Assembly: GCF_038595005.1 (NCBI RefSeq)
Contig: NZ_CP151997.1
Location: 1,798,001-1,862,000 of the forward strand
DNA from: Chryseomicrobium sp. FSL W7-1435
GTDB taxonomy: Bacteria > Bacillota > Bacilli > Bacillales_A > Planococcaceae
Direction of reading: 5' to 3'
Length of the DNA: 64,000 nucleotides
A model generated the notes under the pieces. The model made no database searches, had not been told where the DNA came from, and saw only the letters and a list, made by a program, of their open reading frames with translations. The position numbers were made by a program, and so were the translations under genes. This document shows, one piece after another, positions 27,064 through 37,081 of the stretch. Position 1 is the first letter of the stretch. Each line of letters begins with the position of its first letter.

Positions 27064-28038
27064 TCAAAATTTCCGTTTGCTCATAAACAAAGCAATATTT
27101 TGCAAGGAACGTTTTGCTGTACAATTGGGGAGATTCTTTAATTCTGCCATTGCTTTTTCTAAATAAAGATTGCTTATCCGTTTTGCTTTTTCAAGTCCAT
27201 CGGATTTTCTGAGGATTGCTAGCAATTCGTGTCGCGTTTCTTCAGAAGTATCTCCTGATTGAATGCGCTCGAGCAACTTAGCAACAGAAGCCTCATTTCT
27301 AGCGTATACCACGGGCAGTGTGATATTCCCTAAAAGCAAATCACTACCTGCTGGCTTACCAAGTTTTTCGTCAGTGGAGACAATATCCAAAATGTCGTCA
27401 ACGATTTGAAACGACATCCCGACATAGTAACCAAAATTCCGCAAATGTACCCGTGTCTTCTCGTCGACACCAGAAGCCAAAGCTCCAAGCTCACAAGACA
27501 CACTAATAAGCAAAGCCGTTTTACGACGTATACGTCTCAAGTAATCTCTACTAGTGAGATTATATAAACGTTTGTCTTCCACCTGTTCAATTTCTCCGAT
27601 GCACAATTCTACCATAGTATCTGCCAATAGCTTATGGGCATAACTACTTTGTATTTGCGACAAAGAGGCAATTGCTTTAGAAAATAAGAAATCACCCGTA
27701 TACATTGCCATACGGTTATTCCATTCTGCTTTAACTGTAGCACGACCTCTGCGTGTATCGGCATCATCTATGACATCATCATGTACGAGTGAAGCCATGT
27801 GAATCAATTCAACAGGGACAGCTACATGTTTTAAACGATCGATTGAAAAATCCCCAAACTTTGCAGATAACAACACAAATACGGGACGTATTCTTTTGCC
27901 ACCTGCTTCTAGTAAATGGAGTGATGCTTCTGTTAAAGGAGGAGCATCTGAGCTCACACAGTTGCTGAGCTCCATTTCAACTTGATCCAGATCAGGTCGT
28001 AAATCGGCATATAAGGCTTTTAATTTCAACTTGTCCAC
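27064..28038 (-). CDS. hepT: Heptaprenyl diphosphate synthase, component II (catalytic)
   Basis: 324-residue trans-prenyltransferase. First Asp-rich motif DDVID (in VHDDVIDDADTRRGR) near residues 84-88 and second motif VDDILD near 210; GGKRIRP binds the substrate pyrophosphate. Works with HepS to make the C35 chain for menaquinone-7. Gene order hepS-menG-hepT is the standard Bacillales arrangement. Confidence 0.95.
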   Translation of the reverse strand: MDKLKLKALYADLRPDLDQVEMELSNCVSSDAPPLTEASLHLLEAGGKRIRPVFVLLSAKFGDFSIDRLKHVAVPVELIHMASLVHDDVIDDADTRRGRATVKAEWNNRMAMYTGDFLFSKAIASLSQIQSSYAHKLLADTMVELCIGEIEQVEDKRLYNLTSRDYLRRIRRKTALLISVSCELGALASGVDEKTRVHLRNFGYYVGMSFQIVDDILDIVSTDEKLGKPAGSDLLLGNITLPVVYARNEASVAKLLERIQSGDTSEETRHELLAILRKSDGLEKAKRISNLYLEKAMAELKNLPNCTAKRSLQNIALFMSKRKF

Positions 28039-28054
28039 TAAATACCATTCCTAA

Positions 28055-28753
28055 CTACATCTTATAGCCGATATGCCGAGCAGCTGCTCCTCCACTATAA
28101 GGCTTACTTGTCACATTTTTTAATCCTACTTGTTCAAATAGCTCGGTAAGTTGTTGTCGATCGGGAAAGTCCTTCTGCGATTCTTGTAGCCACGAATATT
28201 CGTTGTAGCTCTTGGCAAATAGTTTACCAAAGATCGGCATAACAAAACGGAAGTAAGCGCGAAACAAACCGTTAAACAGTTTTGACTCTGGCTGAGAGGT
28301 TTCTAAACAAACAACCATTCCACCAGGTTTCACAACTCGAGACATTTCACTTAAAACTTTTTTATAGTCAGGTACATTGCGCAGACCAAAACCAATCGTC
28401 ACGTAATCAAATGAATTTTCCTCGAATGGAAGCTCCATTGCATTCCCGTGAATAAGCTCAATCTGATCGTATTTAGCTGTTTTTTCATGCCCAACTGAAA
28501 GCATATTTTTACTAAAGTCCAAACCTACTACACGTCCGGTACTGCCTACATCTTGGCCTAGGGCGATTGTCCAATCAGCCGTACCACAACAAACATCTAA
28601 AGCGTGTGAACCTTTTTTTACCGCCATGGCTTTCATTGTATCCTCGCGCCACTTCTTATGTTGCTGAAAACTGATGACACTATTCATGGAATCATAATTA
28701 GAAGAAATTTTTTCAAATACTTCATGTACGCGTTGCTCTTTTTCTTTAGCCAT
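28055..28753 (-). CDS. menG: Demethylmenaquinone methyltransferase
   Basis: 232 residues from ATG 28753 ([15 protein letters not shown]) with an AAGGTG site at 8-nt spacing. SAM-dependent Ubi/MenG family: motif I is [10 protein letters not shown], followed by GLDFSKNML, and [15 protein letters not shown] with PGG near 150. Performs the last step of menaquinone synthesis, feeding the Qcr complex. Lies between hepS and hepT. Also named ubiE or menH. Confidence 0.95.
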   Translation of the reverse strand: MAKEKEQRVHEVFEKISSNYDSMNSVISFQQHKKWREDTMKAMAVKKGSHALDVCCGTADWTIALGQDVGSTGRVVGLDFSKNMLSVGHEKTAKYDQIELIHGNAMELPFEENSFDYVTIGFGLRNVPDYKKVLSEMSRVVKPGGMVVCLETSQPESKLFNGLFRAYFRFVMPIFGKLFAKSYNEYSWLQESQKDFPDRQQLTELFEQVGLKNVTSKPYSGGAAARHIGYKM

Positions 28754-28772
28754 AGTTATTACACCTTCGTTC

Positions 28773-29447
28773 TTACAGTTTAGTCTTGTGAGGCAATACC
28801 GCTTCAATTAGAGACTTCATATAATCTTTTAAATCTTCTTCTAACGTTTTATCCGCTTCAATTAATTGTAAGACATTCTCTTGTTGAATGAGCAGTGAAT
28901 CAGGCTGAGCGAATTCAAGTTGTGGATCTATAATTGCTAAGCTAGCAGCTAGCTTACCATACTGCAAAAGTTCTAGCTCTTCATACAAAGCAAGAGTCGG
29001 TGCCGTTACAATAATTTGATAGGCTTGTTGCTGCTCTTCTTTAGATAGTGTGTTCTCCTGCATCAAGGCAGTACGAGCCTCTGTCATTAAACGAATAGAC
29101 TCTGTTAAACGCTTGATCAATTGAATATGTCCTGCCTCAGATAATAGTTGATAGTACTTCCCACTATAATAATCACCTGCGAGAACTTGAAGTTGTTGCG
29201 CTTTATTTAAAGTTCCTTTTTGGAGTACATGATCGTGGCTAGACAAAGCAATGTAAATGATTGCCGTTGCATAATAGCAGTCTATCTTGTCCGTCTTTTT
29301 GGAGACAAGTAATGGCAAAAATAACGATGCCATTCGAAGATCAGATAAAGCAGGTACGCCCGTATACTGGACAAGCGTCGGATGGTACAGTATATCTGCA
29401 ATTTCCTGCTTCCACGTATCAATTTGTATTTGATAATGTTTTGTCAT
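28773..29447 (-). CDS. hepS: Heptaprenyl diphosphate synthase, component I
   Basis: 224 residues from ATG 29447; a TTG five codons earlier is an alternative. All-helical non-catalytic partner of HepT that sets product chain length. Recognised by position between mtrB and menG and by DIYLALSS-like segments (here [16 protein letters not shown]) and [15 protein letters not shown], which are typical of the family. Sequence is less conserved than hepT. Confidence 0.87.
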   Translation of the reverse strand: MTKHYQIQIDTWKQEIADILYHPTLVQYTGVPALSDLRMASLFLPLLVSKKTDKIDCYYATAIIYIALSSHDHVLQKGTLNKAQQLQVLAGDYYSGKYYQLLSEAGHIQLIKRLTESIRLMTEARTALMQENTLSKEEQQQAYQIIVTAPTLALYEELELLQYGKLAASLAIIDPQLEFAQPDSLLIQQENVLQLIEADKTLEEDLKDYMKSLIEAVLPHKTKL

Positions 29448-29462
29448 CTCTTCTACCACCAA

Positions 29463-29687
29463 CTATTTTGATTTGGACTCACTCGTAGAAACACCATGAG
29501 CAGTTTGAATTTCTGCTTTTCCACGGATCTTCATAGCCGAAGTATGATCTGTAAATTGAGCAATCATCACTTCACCACTATCTAGTTTCTCTGAATGATG
29601 AAACTTAGTGTCTGTACCTCTTGTTAAGCCGATGACATGAACACCATCTTCAAGGGCTTTAATCACGATAAATTCGTTTGCTGCCAT
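29463..29687 (-). CDS. mtrB: Tryptophan RNA-binding attenuation protein (TRAP)
   Basis: 74 residues. Forms an 11-subunit ring that, with bound tryptophan, wraps RNA carrying (G/U)AG repeats. Near-identical to B. subtilis over [32 protein letters not shown] and [15 protein letters not shown]. Start ATG 29687 after GGAG. It lies 53 bp downstream of folE, as in B. subtilis mtrAB. The trp operon it would regulate is not in this window, although its usual place (between aroH and hisC) is. Confidence 0.96.
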   Translation of the reverse strand: MAANEFIVIKALEDGVHVIGLTRGTDTKFHHSEKLDSGEVMIAQFTDHTSAMKIRGKAEIQTAHGVSTSESKSK

Positions 29688-29740
29688 TTCAACGACTCCA
29701 ATCCTTATTTCTCTAGTTTACCATATTAAAGATCAGTCAA

Positions 29741-30310
29741 TTAGGACATTTGTATGAATGAATGAATTTCTGAACGCTTTACATCGTCCGTTTCATAAAC
29801 CCCTCGAGCAACAGCAGTAATAGTCTTAGCTCCAGGTTTACGAATACCACGCATTGTCATACACATATGTTCGGCTTCAATAACAACATACGCACCATAA
29901 GGATTTAACATTTCCATAATGCTATCTGCTATCGTAGAAGTGATTCTCTCTTGTAATTGAGGTCTACGTGCAGTAGTCTCAACAGCTCTAGCAAGCTTGC
30001 TAAGTCCTGTAACAACACCATCACGAGGTATATAGGCTACATGAGCTTTCCCATAAAACGGGACAAGATGATGCTCGCACATGGAGTAGAAAGGAATATC
30101 TTTCACAAGAACAAGTTCTTCGTGGTCTTCATGAAATACTGTTTTAAAATACTCTTTCGGATCTTGGTGGAGACCTTCAAACATTTCAGCATACATTTTA
30201 GCTACACGCTTAGGTGTATCCTGTAATCCTTCTCTCGTAGGGTCTTCACCTACAGCTTCAAGGATCATTTTTACAGCATTCTCTATTTTATGTAAATCGA
30301 CAGTTGTCAC
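29741..30310 (-). CDS. folE: GTP cyclohydrolase I
   Basis: 189 residues from a GTG at 30310, preceded by AGGGGG at 7-nt spacing; this makes the N-terminus align exactly with B. subtilis FolE (MtrA). An ATG 28 codons upstream is open but not family-like. Zinc and active-site residues are present in [10 protein letters not shown] and [17 protein letters not shown] is conserved. Makes dihydroneopterin triphosphate for folate. Confidence 0.95.
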   Translation of the reverse strand: MTTVDLHKIENAVKMILEAVGEDPTREGLQDTPKRVAKMYAEMFEGLHQDPKEYFKTVFHEDHEELVLVKDIPFYSMCEHHLVPFYGKAHVAYIPRDGVVTGLSKLARAVETTARRPQLQERITSTIADSIMEMLNPYGAYVVIEAEHMCMTMRGIRKPGAKTITAVARGVYETDDVKRSEIHSFIQMS

Positions 30311-30395
30311 TCTGTTTCCCCCTAGAACGTTCATCATATGAATCTTAACACAAGGGCTTGTTTTGGGGAAATTGTATATCTCGATGTCGAACAAA

Positions 30396-30425
30396 TAAAA
30401 AAGGACAGCCCCGGAAGGCTATCCT
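30396..30425 (-). terminator. Terminator after hbs
   Basis: AGGAtAGCC pairs with GGCTgTCCT on the minus strand, followed by TTTTTTAT. Ends 10 bp past the HU gene. Confidence 0.8.
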
Positions 30426-30435
30426 ATGTAGATCA

Positions 30436-30708
30436 TTATTTCACTGCATCTTTAAGAGCTTTACCTGGTTTGAACGCAGGAACTTTAGAAGCAGCAATTT
30501 CGATTTCTTTACCAGTTTGTGGGTTACGACCTTTACGAGCCGCGCGCTCACGCACTTCAAAGTTACCAAAACCAATTAATTGAACTTTGTTTCCTTCTGC
30601 AAGAGCAGATTGGATGGATTCAAATACAGCATCAACCGCTTTAGAAGCATCTTTCTTAGAAAGAGAAGCTGATTCTGCTACAGCATTTACTAATTCTGTT
30701 TTATTCAC
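30436..30708 (-). CDS. hbs: DNA-binding protein HU
   Basis: 90 residues when started at GTG 30708, the usual HU length ([12 protein letters not shown]). An AGGAGGTG site sits 6 nt upstream; a GTG three codons earlier lies inside that site. The DNA-binding arm ([21 protein letters not shown]) is complete. Non-specific histone-like dimer that bends and compacts DNA. Confidence 0.96.
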   Translation of the reverse strand: MNKTELVNAVAESASLSKKDASKAVDAVFESIQSALAEGNKVQLIGFGNFEVRERAARKGRNPQTGKEIEIAASKVPAFKPGKALKDAVK

Positions 30709-30751
30709 ATCATTCACCTCCTCTCAAGGAAGATACAATCAATCTGTAAAA

Positions 30752-30780
30752 AGAGTATCACAACAAAATTGTCGTTGCAA
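30752..30780 (-). promoter_or_regulatory. Possible promoter of hbs
   Basis: On the minus strand there is -35 TTGCAA (30775-30780), a 17-bp spacer and a weak -10 TACTCT (30752-30757), about 45 bp before the start. The 230-bp gap between hbs and spoIVA holds nothing else apart from the spoIVA terminator. Confidence 0.35.
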
Positions 30781-30908
30781 CTGAATTTGCTATACAAATC
30801 GTTGTTATATAAGGATTTTGAGCAAATATGAGAGATACTATTCATGAACTTAAGAAATGCACAACATTTGGAAATAAGCAAATGGTTACCATAATATATT
30901 TATTGAAC

Positions 30909-30936
30909 CAAAAAAAGAAGCCTATTTGGCCTCTTT
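30909..30936 (-). terminator. Terminator after spoIVA
   Basis: AGAgGCC pairs with GGCtTCT on the minus strand followed by a T7 run; begins 8 bp past the spoIVA stop. Confidence 0.75.
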
Positions 30937-30943
30937 TTGATTT

Positions 30944-32401
30944 TTAAATTATAAACGTAACTAAACCTTGTTGTTCTTGTTTCACAATTTTTTCAATCGT
31001 TTTAACTAACCGATGTTTAACTGGCAGATCTAATTGTGCTGTTTTGGAACGAATGCCCTCTTGTAATACATGAATTAAGGTAGTTCCAAAAAGCTGCGTC
31101 TGCCACAACTCATTCAAGTCATGATCGAAATGTTCTTGTAGTTCATTCTTAAGTTGTTGACTGTGGAATTCCGACCCTAACAATGGTGCAAATTCTGACA
31201 TCATATCTACACGAATGATATGGAGAACTGGTGCTTTGGCACGCAACCGGACACCATGAAAATTATTTTCTCTAATAAGTTCAGGCTCGAACGGGACAAA
31301 ATCAGCTGCAGTTGGCAATGCGATACCGTATCCAGTCTCAATCGCTTCTTCCAACGCCTGAGAAAACTTCTCCGTAGCTTTTTTAGCTGCATCGTATTGT
31401 TGAATGAGGTGCAAAAATTCAGAACGGCTTTGAATCGGAGTAGCAAGCCATTTAGAACAAGTCTCTTCATACAAACTATCGCTTACATGAACCTGCATAA
31501 TTGCCTGTCCGCTAGAAGGATCCACCTCAATGAGTTGAGCGGCTGTGATGTGGGGAATCTCCTGCAGCGTATTAACTAAAACATCTACATCTTTCAGTTT
31601 ATGAATATCATGAGTAGCACTTTGTAATGTAGCTTGGATAGCTTGCATGACCTCATTTTGAGGATCAAGCTCTAGCCATTCTGGGGCTTCTAATTCAATT
31701 GATTCAATCGGGAATTCAAAAAGTAAGCGACGAAGCAGCCGGTCTAAATGATTTTTATCCAAATCACGAATGGATGCAGCTTCAACGGGTACTTCATATT
31801 TTGTCTCTAAATAAGACACAAGAGCAGCAGTTTCATCGTTGAAAGGTGACTGAGAATTGATAACAAGCACAAACGGTTTGCCCAAAGATTTCATTTGATC
31901 AATAATCTCTTGTTCAGCCGGCTCAATCAATGAGCGCTCTAAACCATTGACAGTGCCATCTGTAGAGACGACAAACCCAACGGTGGAATGATCTTTCATC
32001 ACCTTGTCCGTTCCTAATTTTGCAGCTTGTTGGAAGGGAATCGGTTCTTGATGCCACGGCGTTTGAATTAATTTTTCATGATTTCCAATTGAATCTACCA
32101 TGTACCCGACACAATCTACAAAGCGAAGTTTCATGTGGAGATTTGAGCCTTGAATGGGAACAGACACTGCTTGAGCAGGTATGAATTTAGGCTCTGTCGT
32201 CATAATTTCTTGTCCCGCTGAACTTTGTGGCATCTCATCAATGATTCGGTTACGCTCTTCCCCATCCTCGATTGATGGTAATACTAAGTGCTCCAATAAT
32301 TTTGAAATGAATGTTGACTTGCCAACACGCACTGGCCCTACTACACCTATATAAACATCGCCATTAGTTCGTTTTGCGAGTTCGTTTAATGCACTTTGCA
32401 T
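30944..32401 (-). CDS. spoIVA: Stage IV sporulation protein A (spore coat basement ATPase)
   Basis: 485 residues. Polymerising ATPase that forms the basement layer of the coat on the mother-cell side of the forespore. A TRAFAC-class P-loop is at GPVRVGKST (about residues 22-30); TTEPKFIPAQ is the sensor-threonine segment; VDCVGYMVDS is the Walker B region. The C-terminal amphipathic end (GLVTFII) resembles the membrane-targeting tail. Start ATG 32401 has AAGGGAG at 6 nt. Clearly diverged from B. subtilis in the middle domain, but full length. Confidence 0.94.
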   Translation of the reverse strand: MQSALNELAKRTNGDVYIGVVGPVRVGKSTFISKLLEHLVLPSIEDGEERNRIIDEMPQSSAGQEIMTTEPKFIPAQAVSVPIQGSNLHMKLRFVDCVGYMVDSIGNHEKLIQTPWHQEPIPFQQAAKLGTDKVMKDHSTVGFVVSTDGTVNGLERSLIEPAEQEIIDQMKSLGKPFVLVINSQSPFNDETAALVSYLETKYEVPVEAASIRDLDKNHLDRLLRRLLFEFPIESIELEAPEWLELDPQNEVMQAIQATLQSATHDIHKLKDVDVLVNTLQEIPHITAAQLIEVDPSSGQAIMQVHVSDSLYEETCSKWLATPIQSRSEFLHLIQQYDAAKKATEKFSQALEEAIETGYGIALPTAADFVPFEPELIRENNFHGVRLRAKAPVLHIIRVDMMSEFAPLLGSEFHSQQLKNELQEHFDHDLNELWQTQLFGTTLIHVLQEGIRSKTAQLDLPVKHRLVKTIEKIVKQEQQGLVTFII

Positions 32402-32430
32402 ACTCATCTCCCTTCATACTGTAAACTATG

Positions 32431-32460
32431 AAAAAAAGACCCACAGTAGACCTGTGGATC
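32431..32460 (-). terminator. Terminator at the yphF 3' end
   Basis: CCACAG pairs with CTGTGG (5-nt loop, GA/TC extension with one mismatch), followed on the minus strand by T7. Overlaps the yphF stop codon. Confidence 0.75.
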
Positions 32461-33169
32461 ATTCCGGTAACATATATACGGGTTCATTTTCATCATTTAC
32501 CGTGTAGGGTAAAGAATAAGCAGGAACAATAGGTGAATCATCAATTAATAAATACCGGATGTCCGTTCCTGGTTCGATTTGTTCATCAAGTTCTTGAAGC
32601 TTCGTGTAAAGCTCAATTGAATAATCGATAAAGATTTCTCCAGTCCCAATGGCCACTAAAGGTAATTGTGTGTTGGAATATGGACTTGGTACCGTTATTT
32701 CTGATTTATATCCCATTTTTTCGTAATCTAGGCTGTAAACACCCTCACCTAAAGTTTCAGCAATTGGTGCAAAACCATTGACTGACCTACGAAAATTAAG
32801 ATCACGAAGAATATCTGTAGCTCGCAAATCCACAAGTTTAACAGTTGGATTTTCTTCAACGTCCCACATGATATATTGATAAATGCCCCCTGCTTCAAAT
32901 GAATTAGACGGAACTTCACCCATGTAAGCAGGAACAATTTTCATAAAATCAATCGGATATTTGATGAATTGATCCACATCTTGATCTCTATTCTTAATGG
33001 GTAACAATCCACCCGATTGTTCTTCAAATTGGTCCACGGCTCGTTGCACTTGTTCCAATTGTTCAGGATATGGATTTACATTGTCGGGCTGATAGCCACT
33101 TTGAAAGCCACAACCTGAAAGCACTACTAGGAGAACACTACTAATAATGAAGACCTTTACCTTTTTCAT
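32459..33169 (-). CDS. yphF: YphF-like lipoprotein
   Basis: 236 residues. Signal peptide with lipobox LVVLSGC (Cys20 lipidated), then a soluble extracellular domain with no motif I recognise. The position between yphE and spoIVA matches B. subtilis yphF, where it is a predicted lipoprotein of unknown function. Starts inside the yphE stop codon (TAATG). Confidence 0.82.
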   Translation of the reverse strand: MKKVKVFIISSVLLVVLSGCGFQSGYQPDNVNPYPEQLEQVQRAVDQFEEQSGGLLPIKNRDQDVDQFIKYPIDFMKIVPAYMGEVPSNSFEAGGIYQYIMWDVEENPTVKLVDLRATDILRDLNFRRSVNGFAPIAETLGEGVYSLDYEKMGYKSEITVPSPYSNTQLPLVAIGTGEIFIDYSIELYTKLQELDEQIEPGTDIRYLLIDDSPIVPAYSLPYTVNDENEPVYMLPE

Positions 33170-33372
33170 TATGCAGTACCTCGAGTCGGGTTAAAAATAA
33201 TATAGAGCATGGATACAAAACCTAGAATCAGGCATACCCAAGCAACGATTCGGATCGGCCAAGCCACCCATTTATTTTGAATTTTTGTGTTTACAAACAA
33301 CATGAGTAGCATTGCGATAAACATAAATCCCATAGAACCAAATGAGACCCACATTTTGTCTAATGACGACAT
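33169..33372 (-). CDS. yphE: Small membrane protein YphE (DUF2768)
   Basis: 67 residues with two hydrophobic helices (MGFMFIAMLLMLFV and VAWVCLILGFVSMLYIIF). Recognised by size, topology and place between gpsA and yphF. Function unknown. Confidence 0.78.
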   Translation of the reverse strand: MSSLDKMWVSFGSMGFMFIAMLLMLFVNTKIQNKWVAWPIRIVAWVCLILGFVSMLYIIFNPTRGTA

Positions 33373-33387
33373 GACTATCCCACTTTC

Positions 33388-34407
33388 TTAAAACGATTTA
33401 AAATCTTCTAATTCATGCTTCTTCGTACGAAGCATTAGTTGTCCTACGCCTTCTTTTGGGGTTAACCCTTCAAACAAGACTTGATACAAAGCTGATGTAA
33501 TCGGCATTTCTATTTCATACTTTTGTGATAATTGGTACGCCGCTTTTGTCGTTCGAACACCCTCAACCACCATACCCATGTTGTCTAATACTTGCTCAAG
33601 GGAATTCCCTTGGCCTAGAAGGTTTCCGGCACGCCAGTTACGTGAATGAACAGATGTACAAGTCACAATCAAATCGCCCATTCCGGTTAGACCGATGAAT
33701 GTATACGGTTGAGCACCCATCTGTATACCTAGACGACTGATTTCTGCAAGTCCCCGAGTAATCAGAGCTGCTTTTGCGTTGTCACCATAGCCCAAACCAT
33801 CAACAATACCTGCTGCTAGGGCTATTACGTTTTTCAATGCACCACCAAGCTCTACCCCAATTACATCTTCATTCGTATAGACACGGAAGTAATGATTCAT
33901 AAAAATGTCTTGAATCTTTTGCGCTGCTTCAATATTTTCACTTGCTGCAGTAACAGTTGTTGGATGTTTTAAAACGACCTCTTCTGCGTGACTAGGACCC
34001 GATAAAACTACTATACTGTCTCGCAATTGCTCAGGAATTTCTTCTTCAATGATCTCAGAAATTCTCTTCAAAGAGTCAGGTTCAATCCCTTTAGAGACAT
34101 GAACAAACATTTTAGGAGATGACAAGTGAGGTAAGAAATCACCAATCACTTCACGAAATGCTTTTGTAGGAACTGCAAGCACAATGATATTCGAATGGGT
34201 AATAGCGGCCTGCAGATCAGCAGTTGCCACTAGATTAGTTGGCAACGTTTGACCTGGAAGATATTTTTCATTCGTGTAATGAGTATTGATTTCATCGGCT
34301 TGATCTTGTCTATGTGACCAAATAAGTGTTTGGTGTTTATTTTCTGCTAGAACGTAAGCGAGCGCTGTTCCCCAGCTACCTGCTCCAAGAACGGTGATTG
34401 TTTGCAC
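33388..34407 (-). CDS. gpsA: Glycerol-3-phosphate dehydrogenase (NAD(P)+)
   Basis: 339 residues. Makes sn-glycerol-3-phosphate for phospholipid synthesis. The nucleotide-binding motif is LGAGSWGTALA; SGPSHAEEV and the catalytic-lysine segment ELGGALKNVIALAAG follow. The start is GTG 34407 with AAGGAGTG upstream. Directly after der, as in B. subtilis. Confidence 0.96.
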   Translation of the reverse strand: MQTITVLGAGSWGTALAYVLAENKHQTLIWSHRQDQADEINTHYTNEKYLPGQTLPTNLVATADLQAAITHSNIIVLAVPTKAFREVIGDFLPHLSSPKMFVHVSKGIEPDSLKRISEIIEEEIPEQLRDSIVVLSGPSHAEEVVLKHPTTVTAASENIEAAQKIQDIFMNHYFRVYTNEDVIGVELGGALKNVIALAAGIVDGLGYGDNAKAALITRGLAEISRLGIQMGAQPYTFIGLTGMGDLIVTCTSVHSRNWRAGNLLGQGNSLEQVLDNMGMVVEGVRTTKAAYQLSQKYEIEMPITSALYQVLFEGLTPKEGVGQLMLRTKKHELEDFKSF

Positions 34408-34422
34408 TAAACTTCACTCCTT

Positions 34423-35733
34423 TTACGTACGTGCGCGAGCGATAATCTTAATAGGTGTTCCTTCAAAATCGAAAGCTTCCCGGATACGATTTTCTAAGAA
34501 GCGTACATAGGAGAAGTGCATAAGTTCAGGTTCGTTTACAAACACGACAAATGTAGGTGGACGTGAAGCCACTTGAGTCGCGTAGTAAATACGCAAACGT
34601 TTCCCTTTGTCTGATGGTGCTGGATTACGAGCAACTGCATCTTCCACGACCTCATTCAAGATCGACGATTGAATTCGCATAGAGTGATTTTCACTTACAC
34701 GTTGGATAATTGGGAAGATGTTGTGAACACGTTGTTTTGTTTTAGCAGATACAAAGACGATAGGTGCATAATCTAAGAACAAGAAATGCTCTCTGATTTG
34801 AGTTGTAAACACGTTCATAGTCTTTTCATCTTTTTCAAGCGCATCCCACTTGTTCACGACGATAATGACACCACGTCCCGCTTCATGCGCGTATCCTGCA
34901 ATTTTTTTGTCTTGTTCTTGAATACCTTCTTCGGCATTTAGCACCACAAGTACTACGTCTGAACGGTCAATTGCCTTTAAAGCACGTAAAACACTATATT
35001 TTTCAGTGTTTTCATAAACTTTCCCTTTTTTACGCATACCAGCTGTATCAATCATGACGTACTCTTGCTCGTCATGAGTGTAGCGACTATCAATTGCGTC
35101 TCGAGTAGTACCAGCTACTTCACTAACGATGACTCGGTCTTGCCCAAGAACAGCGTTAATTAGTGAAGATTTCCCTACATTTGGACGACCAATTAATGAG
35201 AATTTGATGACTTCATCGCCGTAATCCTCTGAATCATCCTCTGGGAAGTGCTTTGCAGCCTCATCTAGTAAATCACCTAGCCCAAGTCCATGAGAACCAG
35301 AGATTGGGAAAGGCTCTCCCATTCCTAGTGCATAGAAATCATAAATCATATCGCGCATGTCAGGATTGTCAATTTTATTGACAGCTAGCACGATTGGTTT
35401 TTTTGTTTTGTATAGAATTTTCGCTACATATTCATCAGCAGACGTAACACCTTCACGTCCATTTGTTAAGAAAATAATAACGTCCGCTTCTTCCATAGCT
35501 ACTTCTGCTTGTTGCTTAATTTGTTCTAAAAATGGCTCATCGCTTAACTCGATACCACCTGTGTCAATTATGCTGAAATCGTGCGTCAACCACTCGGCTG
35601 AGCTATATATACGATCTCGAGTAACACCCGGTGTATCCTCCACGATAGAGACACGTTCTCCTACAATACGATTAAAAATAGTCGATTTGCCAACGTTCGG
35701 CCGACCGACAATTGCTACTACCGGTTTTGTCAT
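34423..35733 (-). CDS. der: Ribosome biogenesis GTPase Der
   Basis: 436 residues, exactly the B. subtilis length when started at ATG 35733 ([13 protein letters not shown]). Two tandem GTPase domains: [16 protein letters not shown] near residue 10 and [16 protein letters not shown] near 183, each with DTxG ([15 protein letters not shown]) and NKxD. The C-terminal KH-like domain follows after about 350. Essential for 50S subunit assembly. Also engA/yphC. Confidence 0.97.
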   Translation of the reverse strand: MTKPVVAIVGRPNVGKSTIFNRIVGERVSIVEDTPGVTRDRIYSSAEWLTHDFSIIDTGGIELSDEPFLEQIKQQAEVAMEEADVIIFLTNGREGVTSADEYVAKILYKTKKPIVLAVNKIDNPDMRDMIYDFYALGMGEPFPISGSHGLGLGDLLDEAAKHFPEDDSEDYGDEVIKFSLIGRPNVGKSSLINAVLGQDRVIVSEVAGTTRDAIDSRYTHDEQEYVMIDTAGMRKKGKVYENTEKYSVLRALKAIDRSDVVLVVLNAEEGIQEQDKKIAGYAHEAGRGVIIVVNKWDALEKDEKTMNVFTTQIREHFLFLDYAPIVFVSAKTKQRVHNIFPIIQRVSENHSMRIQSSILNEVVEDAVARNPAPSDKGKRLRIYYATQVASRPPTFVVFVNEPELMHFSYVRFLENRIREAFDFEGTPIKIIARART

Positions 35734-35790
35734 TTCGTTCATCCTTCCAACTTCATCTATAGGGTATTATACACGAATTATCTACAAAAA

Positions 35791-35819
35791 GAAAAAACAG
35801 AGGCACAATGGCCCCTGTC
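35791..35819 (-). terminator. Terminator after the S1-domain gene
   Basis: ACAGGGGC pairs with GCCTCTGT (one mismatch) on the minus strand and runs into TTTTTTC. Confidence 0.75.
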
Positions 35820-35823
35820 ATGC

Positions 35824-36966
35824 TCAATCTTTATTAAAATCTTTGAAACGATCGCCTAACACATCAGAAATTGAGAAGCCTTTTGACTCTTCTGGCATTT
35901 CATAATCAGAAAAATCATCTGAAGTATTTTCTTGAAGTTCTTTGATGCTAAGAGACAAGCGACGTTCTTCTGGCTTGACGTCTAACACTTTCACTTCCAC
36001 TTCTTGGCCTTCACTTAATACTTCATGCGGTGACCCGATATGTTGATGAGAAATTTGTGAAATATGCACAAGGCCTTCAACACCTGTAAATACTTCGACA
36101 AAAGCACCATAGCTTACTAAACGTTTTACTGTTCCTTTGTGGACTGAACCGATTTCAGCTTTGTCCGCAAGTGATTCCCATGGTCCAGGAAGCGTATCTT
36201 TGATGGATAATGAAATGCGTTCTGCATCACGGTCCACCGATAAAATCTTAACATTTACTTTTTGACCCTCTTGAAGTGCACTTGCTACGTTATCCAAATG
36301 GTCATGTGAAATTTGAGAGATGTGAACCAGACCATCTACGCCTCCAATATCAACAAATGCACCAAATGAAGCTAATCTCTGAACAGTACCCTCCACTACA
36401 CTTCCAACCTCTAGTTGATCTAAAGTTTGTTGTTTTAGAGAAGATTTTTGTTCTTCGACTACAGCTCTGTGTGAGAGAATCACGCGATTCTTTTCTTTGT
36501 CCAACTCTACAATTTTAAACTCTAAATGCTTACCTTTGTAATCATCAAAGTTTTCAACAAAGTGATCTTCAATCAATGACGCAGGTATAAAACCACGTAC
36601 ACCAATGTCTACTACTAGACCACCTTTAACGACTTCTTTGACCTCTGTTTCAATGATAGTGCCATTATTAAATTTCTCTTCTAAACCTTCCCAAGCTTCT
36701 TCAGCTGTTGCTTTTCGTTTGGAAAGAACATAATTTTCTTCTTCAACTTTCGTCACCATTAACTTCAATTCATCTCCAACTGAGACGACGTCTGAAGCTT
36801 TCTCCACGTGCAGACTTGATAACTCGCTGATTGGCACAATGCCATTGTACGGAGCGTTCTCGATTGTAACGGTAATCGATTTTTCATCGACTTGTTCTAC
36901 TTTCGCTTGAACGATATCTCCTTCTTTGAGTACTGGGATATCGTTTACATTCATTTCTTCTGTCAT
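35824..36966 (-). CDS. ypfD: S1 RNA-binding domain protein (ribosomal protein S1 homologue YpfD)
   Basis: 380 residues with four S1 OB-fold domains (about 10-80, 98-168, 184-255, 269-340). The last two are most canonical (GTVQRLASFGAFVDIGGVDGLVHISQISH). Start ATG 36966 after GGAGGAGG. Gram-positive S1 homologues are shorter than the six-domain E. coli protein. Likely mRNA binding during translation. Confidence 0.93.
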   Translation of the reverse strand: MTEEMNVNDIPVLKEGDIVQAKVEQVDEKSITVTIENAPYNGIVPISELSSLHVEKASDVVSVGDELKLMVTKVEEENYVLSKRKATAEEAWEGLEEKFNNGTIIETEVKEVVKGGLVVDIGVRGFIPASLIEDHFVENFDDYKGKHLEFKIVELDKEKNRVILSHRAVVEEQKSSLKQQTLDQLEVGSVVEGTVQRLASFGAFVDIGGVDGLVHISQISHDHLDNVASALQEGQKVNVKILSVDRDAERISLSIKDTLPGPWESLADKAEIGSVHKGTVKRLVSYGAFVEVFTGVEGLVHISQISHQHIGSPHEVLSEGQEVEVKVLDVKPEERRLSLSIKELQENTSDDFSDYEMPEESKGFSISDVLGDRFKDFNKD

Positions 36967-37081
36967 AAGATTATCCTCCTCCACTACGTCTATACCTTAT
37001 TTTAGTCGAAATTGGCTGATAATACAAAAGCTAGCCATTACCTACTATATGGTATATGGGCCGAAAGTATTCTAAAGATCT

